Assembly (NCBI RefSeq): GCF_007828835.1
Contig: NZ_VIVL01000003.1
Span: 62,001-126,000 of the forward strand
Source: Variovorax beijingensis
Lineage (GTDB): Bacteria > Pseudomonadota > Gammaproteobacteria > Burkholderiales > Burkholderiaceae_C
Length of the DNA stretch: 64,000 nt
Direction of reading: 5' to 3'
This document shows, in pieces, positions 50,783 to 59,900 of this stretch. Positions within the stretch are counted from its first letter, which is position 1; the number at the start of each line of letters is the position of its first letter. The notes under the pieces are model-generated. The model was given only the letters and a program-made list of their open reading frames with translations. It searched no databases and had not been told where the DNA came from. The translations under genes were made by a program, and so were the position numbers.

Positions 50783-51541
50783 ATGCCAGCGCCTCCTTCC
50801 TCTTCTTCCCCCCCGATCACCATTTCGATCGTCAGCCACGGCCAGCTGGCATTGGTGCGCCCGCTGCTCGAGCAGCTGGACCGTTTCTGCCGCAGTTCGA
50901 CCGCCAAGGTCGTGCTCACGCTGAACATCCCCGAACCCGACGTGCTGGCCGGCCTGGACTGGGGTTTTGCGGTCGAGCGGATCGAAAACGCCAGCCCCAA
51001 GGGCTTTGGCGCCAACCACAACCAGGCCTTCGGGCACTGCGATACGCCGTGGTTCCTGGTGCTCAACCCCGACATCCGCCTGGACGGCGACGTGCTGGCG
51101 CCGCTGATGGCCCAGGCCGCGCCCGATGCCGGCCTGCTGACGCCGCGCATCCTCGAGCCCGGCCGCAGCACGCCCGAGCAGCACCGCGCCATCATCACGC
51201 CGCTCGAGATCCTCACGCGGCGCAAGCCGGGGTACGTGCGCCCGGCGGTGCCGGACTGGATTCCGGGCCTGTTCATGCTGTTCCGCAGCCAGGCCTACCG
51301 CCAGATCGGGGGCTTCGACGAGCGCTTCTTCATGTACGGCGAAGACTTCGACATCTGCGCCCGCACCCAGCTGGCGGGCTGGAAGCTGCAGGTGGGCGAA
51401 GACCTGCTCGCGCGCCACGAGGCCCAGCGCGCCAGCCGCACCAGCAGAAAACATCTCTACTGGCACGTGACCAGCCTGTTCAAGGTGTGGACCTCGGGTG
51501 CGTTCTGGCGCTACCTGCGGGCCCGCTCCCGCGGGACCTGA
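50783..51541 (+). CDS. GT2 family glycosyltransferase (rhamnosyltransferase-like)
   Basis: A 252-residue GT2 enzyme resembling WbbL-type rhamnosyltransferases. It has ITISIVSHGQLALVRPLLEQ at the N terminus, ASPKGFGANHNQAFGHC near 74, FLVLNPDIRL near 92 (DxD-like NPD), and GGFDERFFMYGEDFDICARTQ near 180. It lacks C-terminal membrane segments. It is divergent from the WecA-like gene over 45 bp. The acceptor is likely a lipid-linked oligosaccharide; the donor (dTDP-rhamnose) is inferred from similarity only. Confidence 0.88.
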   Translation: MPAPPSSSSPPITISIVSHGQLALVRPLLEQLDRFCRSSTAKVVLTLNIPEPDVLAGLDWGFAVERIENASPKGFGANHNQAFGHCDTPWFLVLNPDIRLDGDVLAPLMAQAAPDAGLLTPRILEPGRSTPEQHRAIITPLEILTRRKPGYVRPAVPDWIPGLFMLFRSQAYRQIGGFDERFFMYGEDFDICARTQLAGWKLQVGEDLLARHEAQRASRTSRKHLYWHVTSLFKVWTSGAFWRYLRARSRGT

Positions 51542-51626
51542 AAAAGCCGCCCCCGCGTTTGCGCCGACAATCCGGGGCCGGGAAGCCAGCAGAGACCGCA
51601 GGCGCCGTCCCCTCCCAACCACGACG

Positions 51627-53678
51627 ATGACGACCACGAGCAGCCCGACAGCCCCGCAGGAACACGCCCACCTGCTCCATCCCAAGTACCGACCCGACAT
51701 CGACGGCCTGCGCGCCGTCGCCGTGCTTTCCGTGCTCGGCTACCACGCGTTTCCGCAGTGGATCAAGGGCGGCTTCATCGGGGTCGACATCTTCTTCGTC
51801 ATCTCGGGCTTCCTGATCACCACCATCATCCTGGGCAGCTTCGAGGGCGACGGGTTCAGCTACCGCGAGTTCTACGCCCGGCGGGTGAAGCGCATCTTCC
51901 CGGCGCTGGTGCTGGTGCTGGCAGCCACCTTTGCCTTCGGCTGGTATGCACTGCTGCCGCACGAGTGGGAGCAGCTCGGCAAGCACGTGGCGGCGGGCGC
52001 CGGCTTCGTCTCGAACTTCGCCTTCTGGAGCGAAGCCGGCTACTTCGACAACGCGGCCGAGACCAAGCCGCTGCTGCACCTGTGGTCGCTGGCCATCGAG
52101 GAGCAGTTCTACATCTTCTGGCCCGTGCTGCTGGGCCTGGCCTGGAAGCGCAAGTGGCGCGTGCTCGCGGTGGTGGGCACGGTGGCAGCCCTGTCGTTCC
52201 TGCTCAACGTCACGACCATCCACAGCCACCGCACGGCGGCCTTCTATTCGCCGCTGTCGCGCTTCTGGGAACTGATGATCGGCGGCATGCTGGCGTACAT
52301 GCGGCTGCACCGCCCCCTGCCCAAGCCAGGCTGGGGCCGCCATGCGCAGTCGATCGCCGGCCTGGTGCTGATCGGCCTGGGCCTCGCGTTCATCCGCGGC
52401 GGCAAGGCATTCCCGGGGTTCTGGGCCATCCTGCCCACGCTGGGTGCGTTCTACTGCATCGCGGCCGGCCCGACCGGCGTGCTCAACCGCTATGTGCTCG
52501 CCTCGAAGCCGATGGTATGGGTCGGCCTGATCAGCTATCCGCTGTACCTCTGGCACTGGCCGCTGCTGGTGTATGCGCGCATCGTCGAGGGCGACCTGCC
52601 CTCCAACGGGCTGCGCGCGCTGATGCTGCTGGCGGCCGTCGTGCTGGCCTGGCTGACCTACCGTTTCGTCGAGCGCGGCACGCGCCGCAGCGAGAACGAC
52701 ACCGTCATCTCGGTGCTGGTGGCGCTGATGGTGGGCTTCGTGGTGCTGGGCACCCTGGCGGCCACGCGCTACTACGTGGGGCGGCACAGCGACCCCTACT
52801 TCAACAAGACGGCCGCGGCCGCCAAGGACTGGGGCTACCCGGACGGGCTGAGCCCCATCAAGGTCGACGGCGAGGTGCTCCAGCAGATCGGCCACGGCAA
52901 GCGCCGGGTGCTGCTCTTCGGCGACAGCCACATCGAGCAATACGGCCCGCGCGCCGTGGAACTGAGCAAGATCGCGCCCGACACGCTCGATTCGCTCTCC
53001 TTCGCCACCTGGGGCGCCTGCCCGCCCATTCCCAACGTGGTCGACGAAAAGAACAACCTGTGCGGCGAGCGCCGCGATGGCGCCATGCGCCTGGCCATCA
53101 GCGACAAGTTCGATGCGGTGGTGTTCGGCGGCTGCTGGAACTGCTACTTCTCGGAGACCGGCAAGCCCAATGCCGCGAACGCTGACGCGGACCGTTACTA
53201 CTACTCCGACGGCAAGACCAAACACCGCTTCATGGGCGGCGGCGGCGTGGACCTTGCGCTCAACATGCTGGAGGCGGTGATGACGAATCTTGCCAAGCAC
53301 AAACAGGTTTATCTGGTGCTGGACAATCCGGTGGGGGAAGGGTATGGGCCGGAAGAATTCGTGAAGGGAGGGCGGCTCGGCAACATGAGCGTGGCGCCGA
53401 TGTCGCCCACGACGGAATGGGTTTCAGCACAAAGGGCCCTTCACGAACGCATGCGCCAGATCGCGATACGCAGCGGCGCCATCGTGATCGACCCGATTCC
53501 GACGCTTTGCAAAGGCAACCAGTGCACCCGGGCGGACGCCGACGCCACGCCGATCTACAAGGACGCGGGGCACTTGCGGGCCGAGTACGTTCGCAAGTTT
53601 GCTACGTACATCGACGTGGCGATGAGCACGCAGAAGCAGCAGCAAACACCCGCAACCGTGCCGGTCACAGGGCGCTAG
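51627..53678 (+). CDS. acyltransferase-3 / SGNH O-acetyltransferase (OafA-like)
   Basis: A 683-residue membrane protein. The acyltransferase-3 part (about 20-370) starts YRPDIDGLRAVAVLSVLGYH with the catalytic-region His, GGFIGVDIFFVISGFLI, and RRVKRIFPALV; about ten hydrophobic segments follow. The periplasmic SGNH domain (about 425-680) has LLFGDSHIEQYG (GDS nucleophile near 430), GGCWN in the core and KDAGHLRAEY (Asp-x2-His near 646). Such proteins O-acetylate O-antigen or other glycans. ATG 51627 was chosen at MTTTSSPT; an earlier in-frame start is possible but has a basic, non-family leader. Confidence 0.9.
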   Translation: MTTTSSPTAPQEHAHLLHPKYRPDIDGLRAVAVLSVLGYHAFPQWIKGGFIGVDIFFVISGFLITTIILGSFEGDGFSYREFYARRVKRIFPALVLVLAATFAFGWYALLPHEWEQLGKHVAAGAGFVSNFAFWSEAGYFDNAAETKPLLHLWSLAIEEQFYIFWPVLLGLAWKRKWRVLAVVGTVAALSFLLNVTTIHSHRTAAFYSPLSRFWELMIGGMLAYMRLHRPLPKPGWGRHAQSIAGLVLIGLGLAFIRGGKAFPGFWAILPTLGAFYCIAAGPTGVLNRYVLASKPMVWVGLISYPLYLWHWPLLVYARIVEGDLPSNGLRALMLLAAVVLAWLTYRFVERGTRRSENDTVISVLVALMVGFVVLGTLAATRYYVGRHSDPYFNKTAAAAKDWGYPDGLSPIKVDGEVLQQIGHGKRRVLLFGDSHIEQYGPRAVELSKIAPDTLDSLSFATWGACPPIPNVVDEKNNLCGERRDGAMRLAISDKFDAVVFGGCWNCYFSETGKPNAANADADRYYYSDGKTKHRFMGGGGVDLALNMLEAVMTNLAKHKQVYLVLDNPVGEGYGPEEFVKGGRLGNMSVAPMSPTTEWVSAQRALHERMRQIAIRSGAIVIDPIPTLCKGNQCTRADADATPIYKDAGHLRAEYVRKFATYIDVAMSTQKQQQTPATVPVTGR

Positions 53679-53681
53679 AGC

Positions 53682-54740
53682 TCAGGAATAGAGCTTTCGC
53701 AGGCTGCGCACGCCCGGCAGCCGCGTGATCGCCCCGACCAGGCGCACCATGCCGGGCGAGCTGTGCTTCAGCAAAAAGAGCGTCGCCCGCAGGCGCAGCT
53801 TTTTCTTGCGGCCGACATAGGGGTTGGCCAGCACCATCGCGCCGTACTCGAAGAGGATCGCGGTCATTTCCTCGCGGTACTGGTCGTCGTTCTTGATCGA
53901 CTCGATCGCATGGTTGACGAAGTACGGCTGAAACCGGGGCACGAGGCAGTCGCGGAAGTAATAGCGTCCGCGCTGGTGCTCGTCGGGGAACATCTGCACC
54001 AGCTTCTTGAAGTACTTGAAGCGGCTGCGGATCATGCGAATGCCGAACGAGGTGCTTGCCGTATGGATGCACCACACCGTCACGGCCTTGTCGACAAAGT
54101 AGTTGCTGTAGCCCTTTCGGAACACGCGCAGGAAGAGGTCATCGTCCTCGAAGCCCATGAATTGCGAGTCGAATCCACCCACCGCCTCGAAAGCCTTGCG
54201 GCTGATCAACGTGGCCGAGGGCAGCACGAACATGTCGTGCCGCAGCAGGTCGTTGATGTTTCGCTTGGGATGCGTCGCATGCTCCTTCACAACGCCGGTA
54301 CGGATCACGTTTCCATCGGCGTCGGCTTCATACAGGTCGGCATAGACAAAGCCGAACAGCCGGTCGTCCTGCGGGATCGAGGACGCCAACGTCTCGATGT
54401 GATTGGGCAGATAGAAATCGTCCTGGTCCAGGAAGCAGATGAAGTCGGAGGTGGAGGCTGCCACTCCGGCATTGCGCGCGGAGCCCTGGCCTCCGTTCTC
54501 CTTGTCCAGGATGCGGAAGGGATAGCGCTTTGCAAGCCCGTCGAGCGCCGCGCGCTCCTCCGGCCGCGAACCGTCGTTCACCACGATCACCTCGGCCGCA
54601 GGTACCGATTGCTCGAACACACTGCGCACCGAACGCTCGATGAAATCGGCGCCGTTGTAGAACGGGATGATCACCACCACGCTGGGCCACAGGGGCATGG
54701 AGTCGACGGCGGGCACGGCGGGGGCGTTCGTTGGGGTCAT
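53682..54740 (-). CDS. GT2 family glycosyltransferase
   Basis: A 352-residue GT2 enzyme. The GT-A core is at about 18-240: VVVIIPFYNGADFIERSVRS, VIVVNDGSRPEER, FICFLDQDDFYLPNHIE (DQDD in place of DxD), and GFDSQFMGFEDDDLFLRVFR with the base region. The C terminus is basic (GRKKKLRLRATLFLL). The donor is unknown. It is the last gene of a leftward three-gene operon and converges with the acyltransferase gene at a 3-bp gap. Confidence 0.88.
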   Translation of the reverse strand: MTPTNAPAVPAVDSMPLWPSVVVIIPFYNGADFIERSVRSVFEQSVPAAEVIVVNDGSRPEERAALDGLAKRYPFRILDKENGGQGSARNAGVAASTSDFICFLDQDDFYLPNHIETLASSIPQDDRLFGFVYADLYEADADGNVIRTGVVKEHATHPKRNINDLLRHDMFVLPSATLISRKAFEAVGGFDSQFMGFEDDDLFLRVFRKGYSNYFVDKAVTVWCIHTASTSFGIRMIRSRFKYFKKLVQMFPDEHQRGRYYFRDCLVPRFQPYFVNHAIESIKNDDQYREEMTAILFEYGAMVLANPYVGRKKKLRLRATLFLLKHSSPGMVRLVGAITRLPGVRSLRKLYS

Positions 54741-54771
54741 TGTTTTTTGGCTTGACTCTGTTGGGGCGAGC

Positions 54772-55776
54772 CTACACAGATTCGAAAAGGTCGCGAACCA
54801 CGCCGCGTACGCCGCGGCCGAACTTGTCGTAGCGGCCCGTCATGGCTTCGCGAAAGATGGGGATGCACCGCGCGAGCCGCGACGCGGGCAATGCGGCCCG
54901 AAAACGCTGATGCTCGATCTTGCTGCGGACCTTGGCGATGATTTCTGGCGAGACGCGGTCGCCAAGCTGCAGCAGGCGCGCAAGGAGAAGCTCGGCCTTG
55001 ATGGCACGCTCGATATGCGTATCTCCCCTCGACGCGAGCGCCTTGCGGACCTTGCCGACGAAGGTATCGCGCCGCGCACCGATCTGGTTGGATTCATGCT
55101 GCCGATAGTCGATGAGCGGCTCCTCCAGAAAATCGACTCGCCCCACCGCCGATGCCACGATGCCCAGCCACTCGTCGTGGACCCATTCGACCGGCAACGG
55201 CAAGGCGTCTGCAAGCAGCGACCGGCGAAATACCGTCGTCGCTCCGGTGACGAGATTCCGTCGAAGAAACACGTCGAAAGCGCGGCCTCCATGGATACGC
55301 TCGACCTCGGACCGGGTGACCTCGAGCGCGTGGAACAGGGACTGGTTAAGGTCGTTTCCACCCGCGTCGACAAGGCGCGCATCGGTGTGCAACAGCAGCA
55401 GACTGTCATCCTGCTGAAAGCGCATTGCCATTTGCGCAAGCCGATCGGGCGCCCACACGTCGTCCTGGTCGCTCAGCGCAATCAGTTCGCGGGTGCAGGC
55501 ACTGATGGCCTGCTCGAAATTCTTGACGACCCGCAATGGGGTGACGTTTTCGAACACCCGCAGCGCCACGGGATGCCCGGGTCGCTCGGCCGCGCATTCA
55601 GCAACCGTTGCGCGAACTACCTCTACGGAGCCGTCTCGGGAGGCATCGTCTGAAAGCACGATTTCGACCGGCGGAAAGGTCTGCAGGCAGATGCTGCGCA
55701 CCTGCTCGCGCAAAAAACGAGCACCGTTGTGCGTGCAAAGTGCGACAGAGACTTCGAGGGGACGGGCGGTGTTCAT
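54772..55776 (-). CDS. GT2 family glycosyltransferase (RgpF/WcaA-like)
   Basis: A 334-residue GT2 enzyme. SVALCTHNGARFLREQVRSI near 10, IVLSDDASRDGSVEVV near 40, LIALSDQDDVWAPDRLAQM near 97 and EWVHDEWLGIVASAVG near 200 match rhamnosyltransferase-like GT2 proteins. The start MNTARPLEVS (55776) overlaps the stop of the preceding gene as ATGA; an ATG 21 bp further upstream is less likely. It is followed after 31 bp by the next GT2 gene. The sugar added is not deducible. Confidence 0.87.
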   Translation of the reverse strand: MNTARPLEVSVALCTHNGARFLREQVRSICLQTFPPVEIVLSDDASRDGSVEVVRATVAECAAERPGHPVALRVFENVTPLRVVKNFEQAISACTRELIALSDQDDVWAPDRLAQMAMRFQQDDSLLLLHTDARLVDAGGNDLNQSLFHALEVTRSEVERIHGGRAFDVFLRRNLVTGATTVFRRSLLADALPLPVEWVHDEWLGIVASAVGRVDFLEEPLIDYRQHESNQIGARRDTFVGKVRKALASRGDTHIERAIKAELLLARLLQLGDRVSPEIIAKVRSKIEHQRFRAALPASRLARCIPIFREAMTGRYDKFGRGVRGVVRDLFESV

Positions 55777-57581
55777 AGGGATGTACGCGGCGGCCACGCA
55801 AGATCGAAATCCTCGCTATCGAGCGTCAGGTTGGGGTTGTAGGCTGGATCGTGCGCGATGAGCTTGCCCCAGCGGTCCTGCATGACCGCCGCCTCGGCCG
55901 CCAGCCGATTCCGCGACTCGGCCGCCACCTCGAGCCCACGCGTTGCCGATTCGTGGTGCAGCAGCTCGGCCCAGGGCGTCCAGACATTGCGGAAACCAGC
56001 CTCGCGCAAACGCAGGCAGAAGTCTACGTCGTTGTAGGCGACGCCAAGATGCGCCTCGTCGAGCCCTCCCACTTGCTCATAGAGCGCCTTGCGCACGACC
56101 AGGCAGGCGGCAGTCACGGCGCTGAAAGACTGCGCGAGCTGCGCACGCCCACCGTGGCCGGGATCCGAGCGCGCCAGGTGCTTGTGGGCGTGGCCTGCAA
56201 TGCCGCCGACTCCGAGAATCACGCCCCCGTGCTGGACAGTCGTGTCGGGGTAAAGCAGCTTCGCCCCGACAGAACCCACTCCCGGCTGCAGGGCAATCGA
56301 CACCATCTCTGCGAGCCAGTCGGGCGAGACGACCTCGATGTCGTTGTTGAGCAGCCCAACAAGCTCGCCCCGCGCCCTTGCAACCGCCGCATTGTTCAGC
56401 ACCGAATAGTTGAACGGACGCTCGTCGCGGATGACCGTGATGCCCTGCTGCGCATCCAGCGCAGCGAAGTAGGCCAGCGCTTCGGGGTCGTCCGATCCGT
56501 TGTCGACCAGCAGGATTTCGTAGTTCGGGTAGTCCGTCTCGAGCACGATGCTTTCAATGCACTGCCGTACCAGCGGCAACGCGTTGCGCGTCGGGATGAT
56601 CAACGAGACCAGTGGCGGCGAAGATGGCAATGCATAGTGGGTACGGTAGCCAAACTGCGTGGCCTCGGCCCAGGCTGCGGTGCCAGTTCGTTCGAAATGG
56701 GCATTCAGCACCGCAACGCCTTCCGGCCGGCCGGCGAACTTGACCTCGAAAGCACTGCGGTGGGCGAGCACGTTTGGGATGTGGCGTATCTGCTTGCTGC
56801 CAACCCGCTCGACACAGCGCAGCGCGAGGTCATAGCCCTGCTCGAGGGGCGGCAGCTCCGCACGAACTCCACCGGCTTCCTCGAACAGGTGGGCCTCGAT
56901 GGCAACCCATGAGGAAAAGAGATTGCGCCCCAGGAAGAGGTCCGGATTCCAGTCGGGCTTGAAAAAGGGATTGATGCGCCGCCCGTTCGCATCCAGTTCG
57001 TCTTCATCGGCATAGATCAGGCGAGCCTCGGGGTGCGCAACGACCTGCTGGGCAATGGCCCGCAGCGCGTGGGGCGGCAGTGTGCAGCCCGGTTCAATCC
57101 AGATGACCCAGTCGGCGCTAGCCGCAGCCTTGAGGCCGCTGGGCAATGATCCGGCCGGCCGCCTCGTCCATTCGTTGTACAACTGTGCGTCAAGCGAGCC
57201 TGCGCCCAATTCGCCCGCGGGCATCAGCAGCAAACGCGGACGCTTCGACCAGGCATCGATTTCCCGGTGCTTGCGATCGCAGTCGGCCGCATCGATCCTG
57301 TCGTAGCGCTCGACCCAATCGGTGTAGTCTCCGCGTTTCTCAACCTGCGGCAAGGACGCACCCCGCACGATGCGTTGAAAATGCCGGCTCGCCCAGCGCA
57401 GCGGCGCCGTGATGCGCCAGCTGGTGGACCGCTGCATCCCCTGCATCTGCGCTTTCAAGGACTTTGTCTCGTGCTCGAGCAACGCGATCTGGCGCTGAAG
57501 CTGCGCACTGCTCAATCCGCCCTCAAGCCCGCGTCGCCGGATATGGGGCTGCGCGGCTGGCAGCGTGGGCTTACTGGACAT
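55773..57581 (-). CDS. tandem GT2 family glycosyltransferase with N-terminal coiled coil
   Basis: A 602-residue protein, first of the leftward glycosyltransferase operon. Residues about 20-55 form a short coiled coil (SSAQLQRQIALLEHETKSLK), followed by the WRITAPLRW motif often seen before such GT2 domains. A first GT-A-like part (about 110-300) has IYADEDELDANGRRINPFFK. A complete GT2 domain (about 325-540) has VSLIIPTRNALPLVRQCIES, LNNDIEVVS and YNDVDFCLRLREAGFRN. It parallels the 42327-44180 protein in layout and may have arisen from it by duplication. It starts 97 bp from divergent manC. Confidence 0.87.
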   Translation of the reverse strand: MSSKPTLPAAQPHIRRRGLEGGLSSAQLQRQIALLEHETKSLKAQMQGMQRSTSWRITAPLRWASRHFQRIVRGASLPQVEKRGDYTDWVERYDRIDAADCDRKHREIDAWSKRPRLLLMPAGELGAGSLDAQLYNEWTRRPAGSLPSGLKAAASADWVIWIEPGCTLPPHALRAIAQQVVAHPEARLIYADEDELDANGRRINPFFKPDWNPDLFLGRNLFSSWVAIEAHLFEEAGGVRAELPPLEQGYDLALRCVERVGSKQIRHIPNVLAHRSAFEVKFAGRPEGVAVLNAHFERTGTAAWAEATQFGYRTHYALPSSPPLVSLIIPTRNALPLVRQCIESIVLETDYPNYEILLVDNGSDDPEALAYFAALDAQQGITVIRDERPFNYSVLNNAAVARARGELVGLLNNDIEVVSPDWLAEMVSIALQPGVGSVGAKLLYPDTTVQHGGVILGVGGIAGHAHKHLARSDPGHGGRAQLAQSFSAVTAACLVVRKALYEQVGGLDEAHLGVAYNDVDFCLRLREAGFRNVWTPWAELLHHESATRGLEVAAESRNRLAAEAAVMQDRWGKLIAHDPAYNPNLTLDSEDFDLAWPPRTSL

Positions 57582-57618
57582 TGCTCGAGGTCATCACGAA
57601 AGAAGCGGCTTCCACTGG

Positions 57619-57647
57619 TTACCGGCCCCGGAAACCGGAGCCGGTAA
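57619..57647. promoter_or_regulatory. 29-bp palindrome in the divergent manC promoter region
   Basis: Arms of 13 bp, TTACCGGCCCCGG and CCGGAGCCGGTAA, separated by AAA, with one mismatch. It lies between divergent manC and glycosyltransferase starts, 31 bp before manC and 37 bp before the GT2 start. It could be an operator for both operons or a strong leader hairpin. Confidence 0.55.
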
Positions 57648-57678
57648 AATTATCCTCTTCTTCACACACCTATAAAAA

Positions 57679-59097
57679 ATGCGCGTCCTTTCAGTTGTGC
57701 TCTCGGGGGGAGCCGGTTCCCGGCTTTGGCCAGCATCGCGGCAGGCTTTTCCCAAGCCGTTCATGAAGCTTGGAGAGTCGACCCTGCTGCAGCAGGCCAT
57801 CGAACGCGGTCAGGCCTGCGGGACCGGTGACCTGATGATCGTCACCAACAAGGACCACCTTTTCCTCACGAAAGACGTGCTGGGCCAGATGGTAGACCCG
57901 CCTCAAACGACGCTGCTGCTCGAGCCCAAGGGCCGAAACACGGGTCCGGCCATCGCTCTTGCGGCATTGCAATGCATCCGCCAGTACAGCGGCGACACGG
58001 TCATGCTGGTGCTCTCTGCCGACCATCTGGTGCCGGACGTCGAGGCCTTCGTGGCCAGCGCGCAGCAGGCATTCCGTCTCGCAACAAAGGGTGCCCTGGT
58101 GGTCTTCGGGATCAACCCGACCAGTCCGGACACAGGCTTCGGCTATGTCGAAGTTGCCAAGGTTTCGCGAGAAGCGCAGCCGGTCAAGCGTTTCGTAGAG
58201 AAACCCGACCTCCAGACTGCGCAGGAATACCTGGCCACCGGACGCTATTACTGGAACAGCGGGATGTTCTGCTTCACGGCCGATGCCATCGTCGCAGCCT
58301 TCGAAAAGTATGCGCCCGAGCTTTTGGCGGCAGCGCGCAGAACGCTCGACTCGGCACAGGAAGCCAACGGCGCGATGCAGTTCGACCTGCACTCCTTCGG
58401 ACTTCAACCGGACATCAGCATCGACTATGCCGTTATGGAAGCGGCAGACAACGTTCATGTGGTACCGGCCAAATTCAGTTGGAGCGACGTGGGCTCCTGG
58501 CCGTCAGTTGCCCATGCGCACACCCCTGACGCGAGCGGCAACACGATGCCTTCGGATGCTGTTGCAATCGACACCACGGGAACCCACGTGCAAGTCGACA
58601 GCCACGGCCCCAAGCTGGTCGCCACGTTGGGCGTGCACGACTTAGTGATTGTCGACACGCCTGATGCCTTGCTGGTTGCCCACAAAAGCAGCGCCCAGGA
58701 AGTCAAGAAAGTCGTCGACATTCTGAAAGAACGAAAGCACGAAGCCGTCACTCTGCCTGCAGTGGTCCATCGCCCCTGGGGGACTTATGCTGCGCTGAAG
58801 GAAGAAGACAGCTATAAAGTGAAGCGCATCACCGTAAAACCCGGTGAATCGCTGTCATTGCAGTATCACCATCAACGCGCAGAACACTGGGTTGTGGTTC
58901 GAGGGCGCGGCATCGTGCAAATCGGCGAAGTGGAGCATGAGACCCTTCCCGGCCAGTACCGCTATATTCCATTGAGAGAGAAACACCGCTTGACCAATAC
59001 AGGGCAAGAAGAGCTGGTACTCATCGAAGTCCAGTGTGGCGACTACCTTGGCGAAGACGACATTGTTCGTCTCGCAGACACCTACGGACGTGCATGA
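57679..59097 (+). CDS. manC: mannose-1-phosphate guanylyltransferase / mannose-6-phosphate isomerase
   Basis: A 472-residue type II PMI-GMP enzyme that makes GDP-mannose. The N-terminal nucleotidyltransferase starts VVLSGGAGSRLWPASRQAFP (7-26) with PKPF. FVEKPDLQTAQEYL (GMP signature) is near 174 and YYWNSGMFCF near 191. The C-terminal cupin isomerase domain (about 350-465) has RPWGTYAALKEEDSYKVKRI and LQYHHQRAEHWVVV. It supplies GDP-mannose, or GDP-linked derivatives, for this glycan locus. It overlaps the ABC permease gene as ATGA. Confidence 0.95.
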   Translation: MRVLSVVLSGGAGSRLWPASRQAFPKPFMKLGESTLLQQAIERGQACGTGDLMIVTNKDHLFLTKDVLGQMVDPPQTTLLLEPKGRNTGPAIALAALQCIRQYSGDTVMLVLSADHLVPDVEAFVASAQQAFRLATKGALVVFGINPTSPDTGFGYVEVAKVSREAQPVKRFVEKPDLQTAQEYLATGRYYWNSGMFCFTADAIVAAFEKYAPELLAAARRTLDSAQEANGAMQFDLHSFGLQPDISIDYAVMEAADNVHVVPAKFSWSDVGSWPSVAHAHTPDASGNTMPSDAVAIDTTGTHVQVDSHGPKLVATLGVHDLVIVDTPDALLVAHKSSAQEVKKVVDILKERKHEAVTLPAVVHRPWGTYAALKEEDSYKVKRITVKPGESLSLQYHHQRAEHWVVVRGRGIVQIGEVEHETLPGQYRYIPLREKHRLTNTGQEELVLIEVQCGDYLGEDDIVRLADTYGRA

Positions 59098-59897
59098 GTC
59101 AAGTTCATTCCAATCTTCACCGAAGTGCGCTCTCCGACTGGTGGGAAGGCACCCGCCGAACAGATATCTGGTGGACCTTGGCCTGGTTCGATATCGTTCT
59201 GCGCTACCGGCGCTCGATGCTGGGGCCGCTGTGGCTCACGCTCAGCATGGGCGCAATGATCGGCGGCATGGGCCCGCTGTACAGCTCCCTTTTTGGCACA
59301 GAGCTTTCCAAGTTCTTTCCTCATCTTGCGCTGGGCATCATCTTCTGGGGCTTCTTCTCCAGCGTAGTCACGGATGCCTGCAACGCCTTCGTCGGGTCGT
59401 CAAACTACCTCAAGCAAGGCTACTTTCCGATCAGCCTGTTCGTCTGGCGCAGCATCGCGCGCAACCTGATTCAGTTCGCTCACCAGATCGTGTTGTATAT
59501 CCCGGTGGCGCTCTGGGCAGGCATTTCGCTGTCATGGTCGGCTCTACTTGTGCTGCCGGCCTTCGCGATCCTGGTCATCAACGCACATGCCCTCGGCTTG
59601 CTGCTCGGCCTGATCTGCACGCGTTACCGCGACGTGACCCAGATCGTGACCAGCGTGATGCAGATGCTGATGTTCCTGACGCCCGTTTTCTGGCTTCCCG
59701 AAAGCCTTCCGGGGCGTGCTCAGTACATCCTGTGGAACCCCTTTGCGCAGATGCTGGACCTGCTACGTACGCCGTTGATGGGCGGCGTCGCCGAACTGCA
59801 CAGCTGGCTAGGCATCCTCGTTTGGACGGTTGTATGCCTCGCGACGTCCACGGCCCTCTTTTCGAAATACCGTCGCCGCGTCGTTTATTGGCTCTGA
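59094..59897 (+). CDS. ABC-2 type polysaccharide exporter permease (Wzm-like)
   Basis: A 267-residue membrane protein with six hydrophobic segments, the permease half of an O-antigen/capsule ABC exporter. Conserved stretches are VLRYRRSMLGPLWLTLSMGA near 36 (the R-R-x-x-L-G-P-L-W motif) and LTPVFWLPESLPG and WNPFAQMLDLLRTPLMG near 190-225. ATG 59094 overlaps manC by 4 bp. It works with the ATPase gene 3 bp downstream to export a polyprenyl-linked polymer across the inner membrane. Confidence 0.9.
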   Translation: MSQVHSNLHRSALSDWWEGTRRTDIWWTLAWFDIVLRYRRSMLGPLWLTLSMGAMIGGMGPLYSSLFGTELSKFFPHLALGIIFWGFFSSVVTDACNAFVGSSNYLKQGYFPISLFVWRSIARNLIQFAHQIVLYIPVALWAGISLSWSALLVLPAFAILVINAHALGLLLGLICTRYRDVTQIVTSVMQMLMFLTPVFWLPESLPGRAQYILWNPFAQMLDLLRTPLMGGVAELHSWLGILVWTVVCLATSTALFSKYRRRVVYWL

Positions 59898-59900
59898 CCC

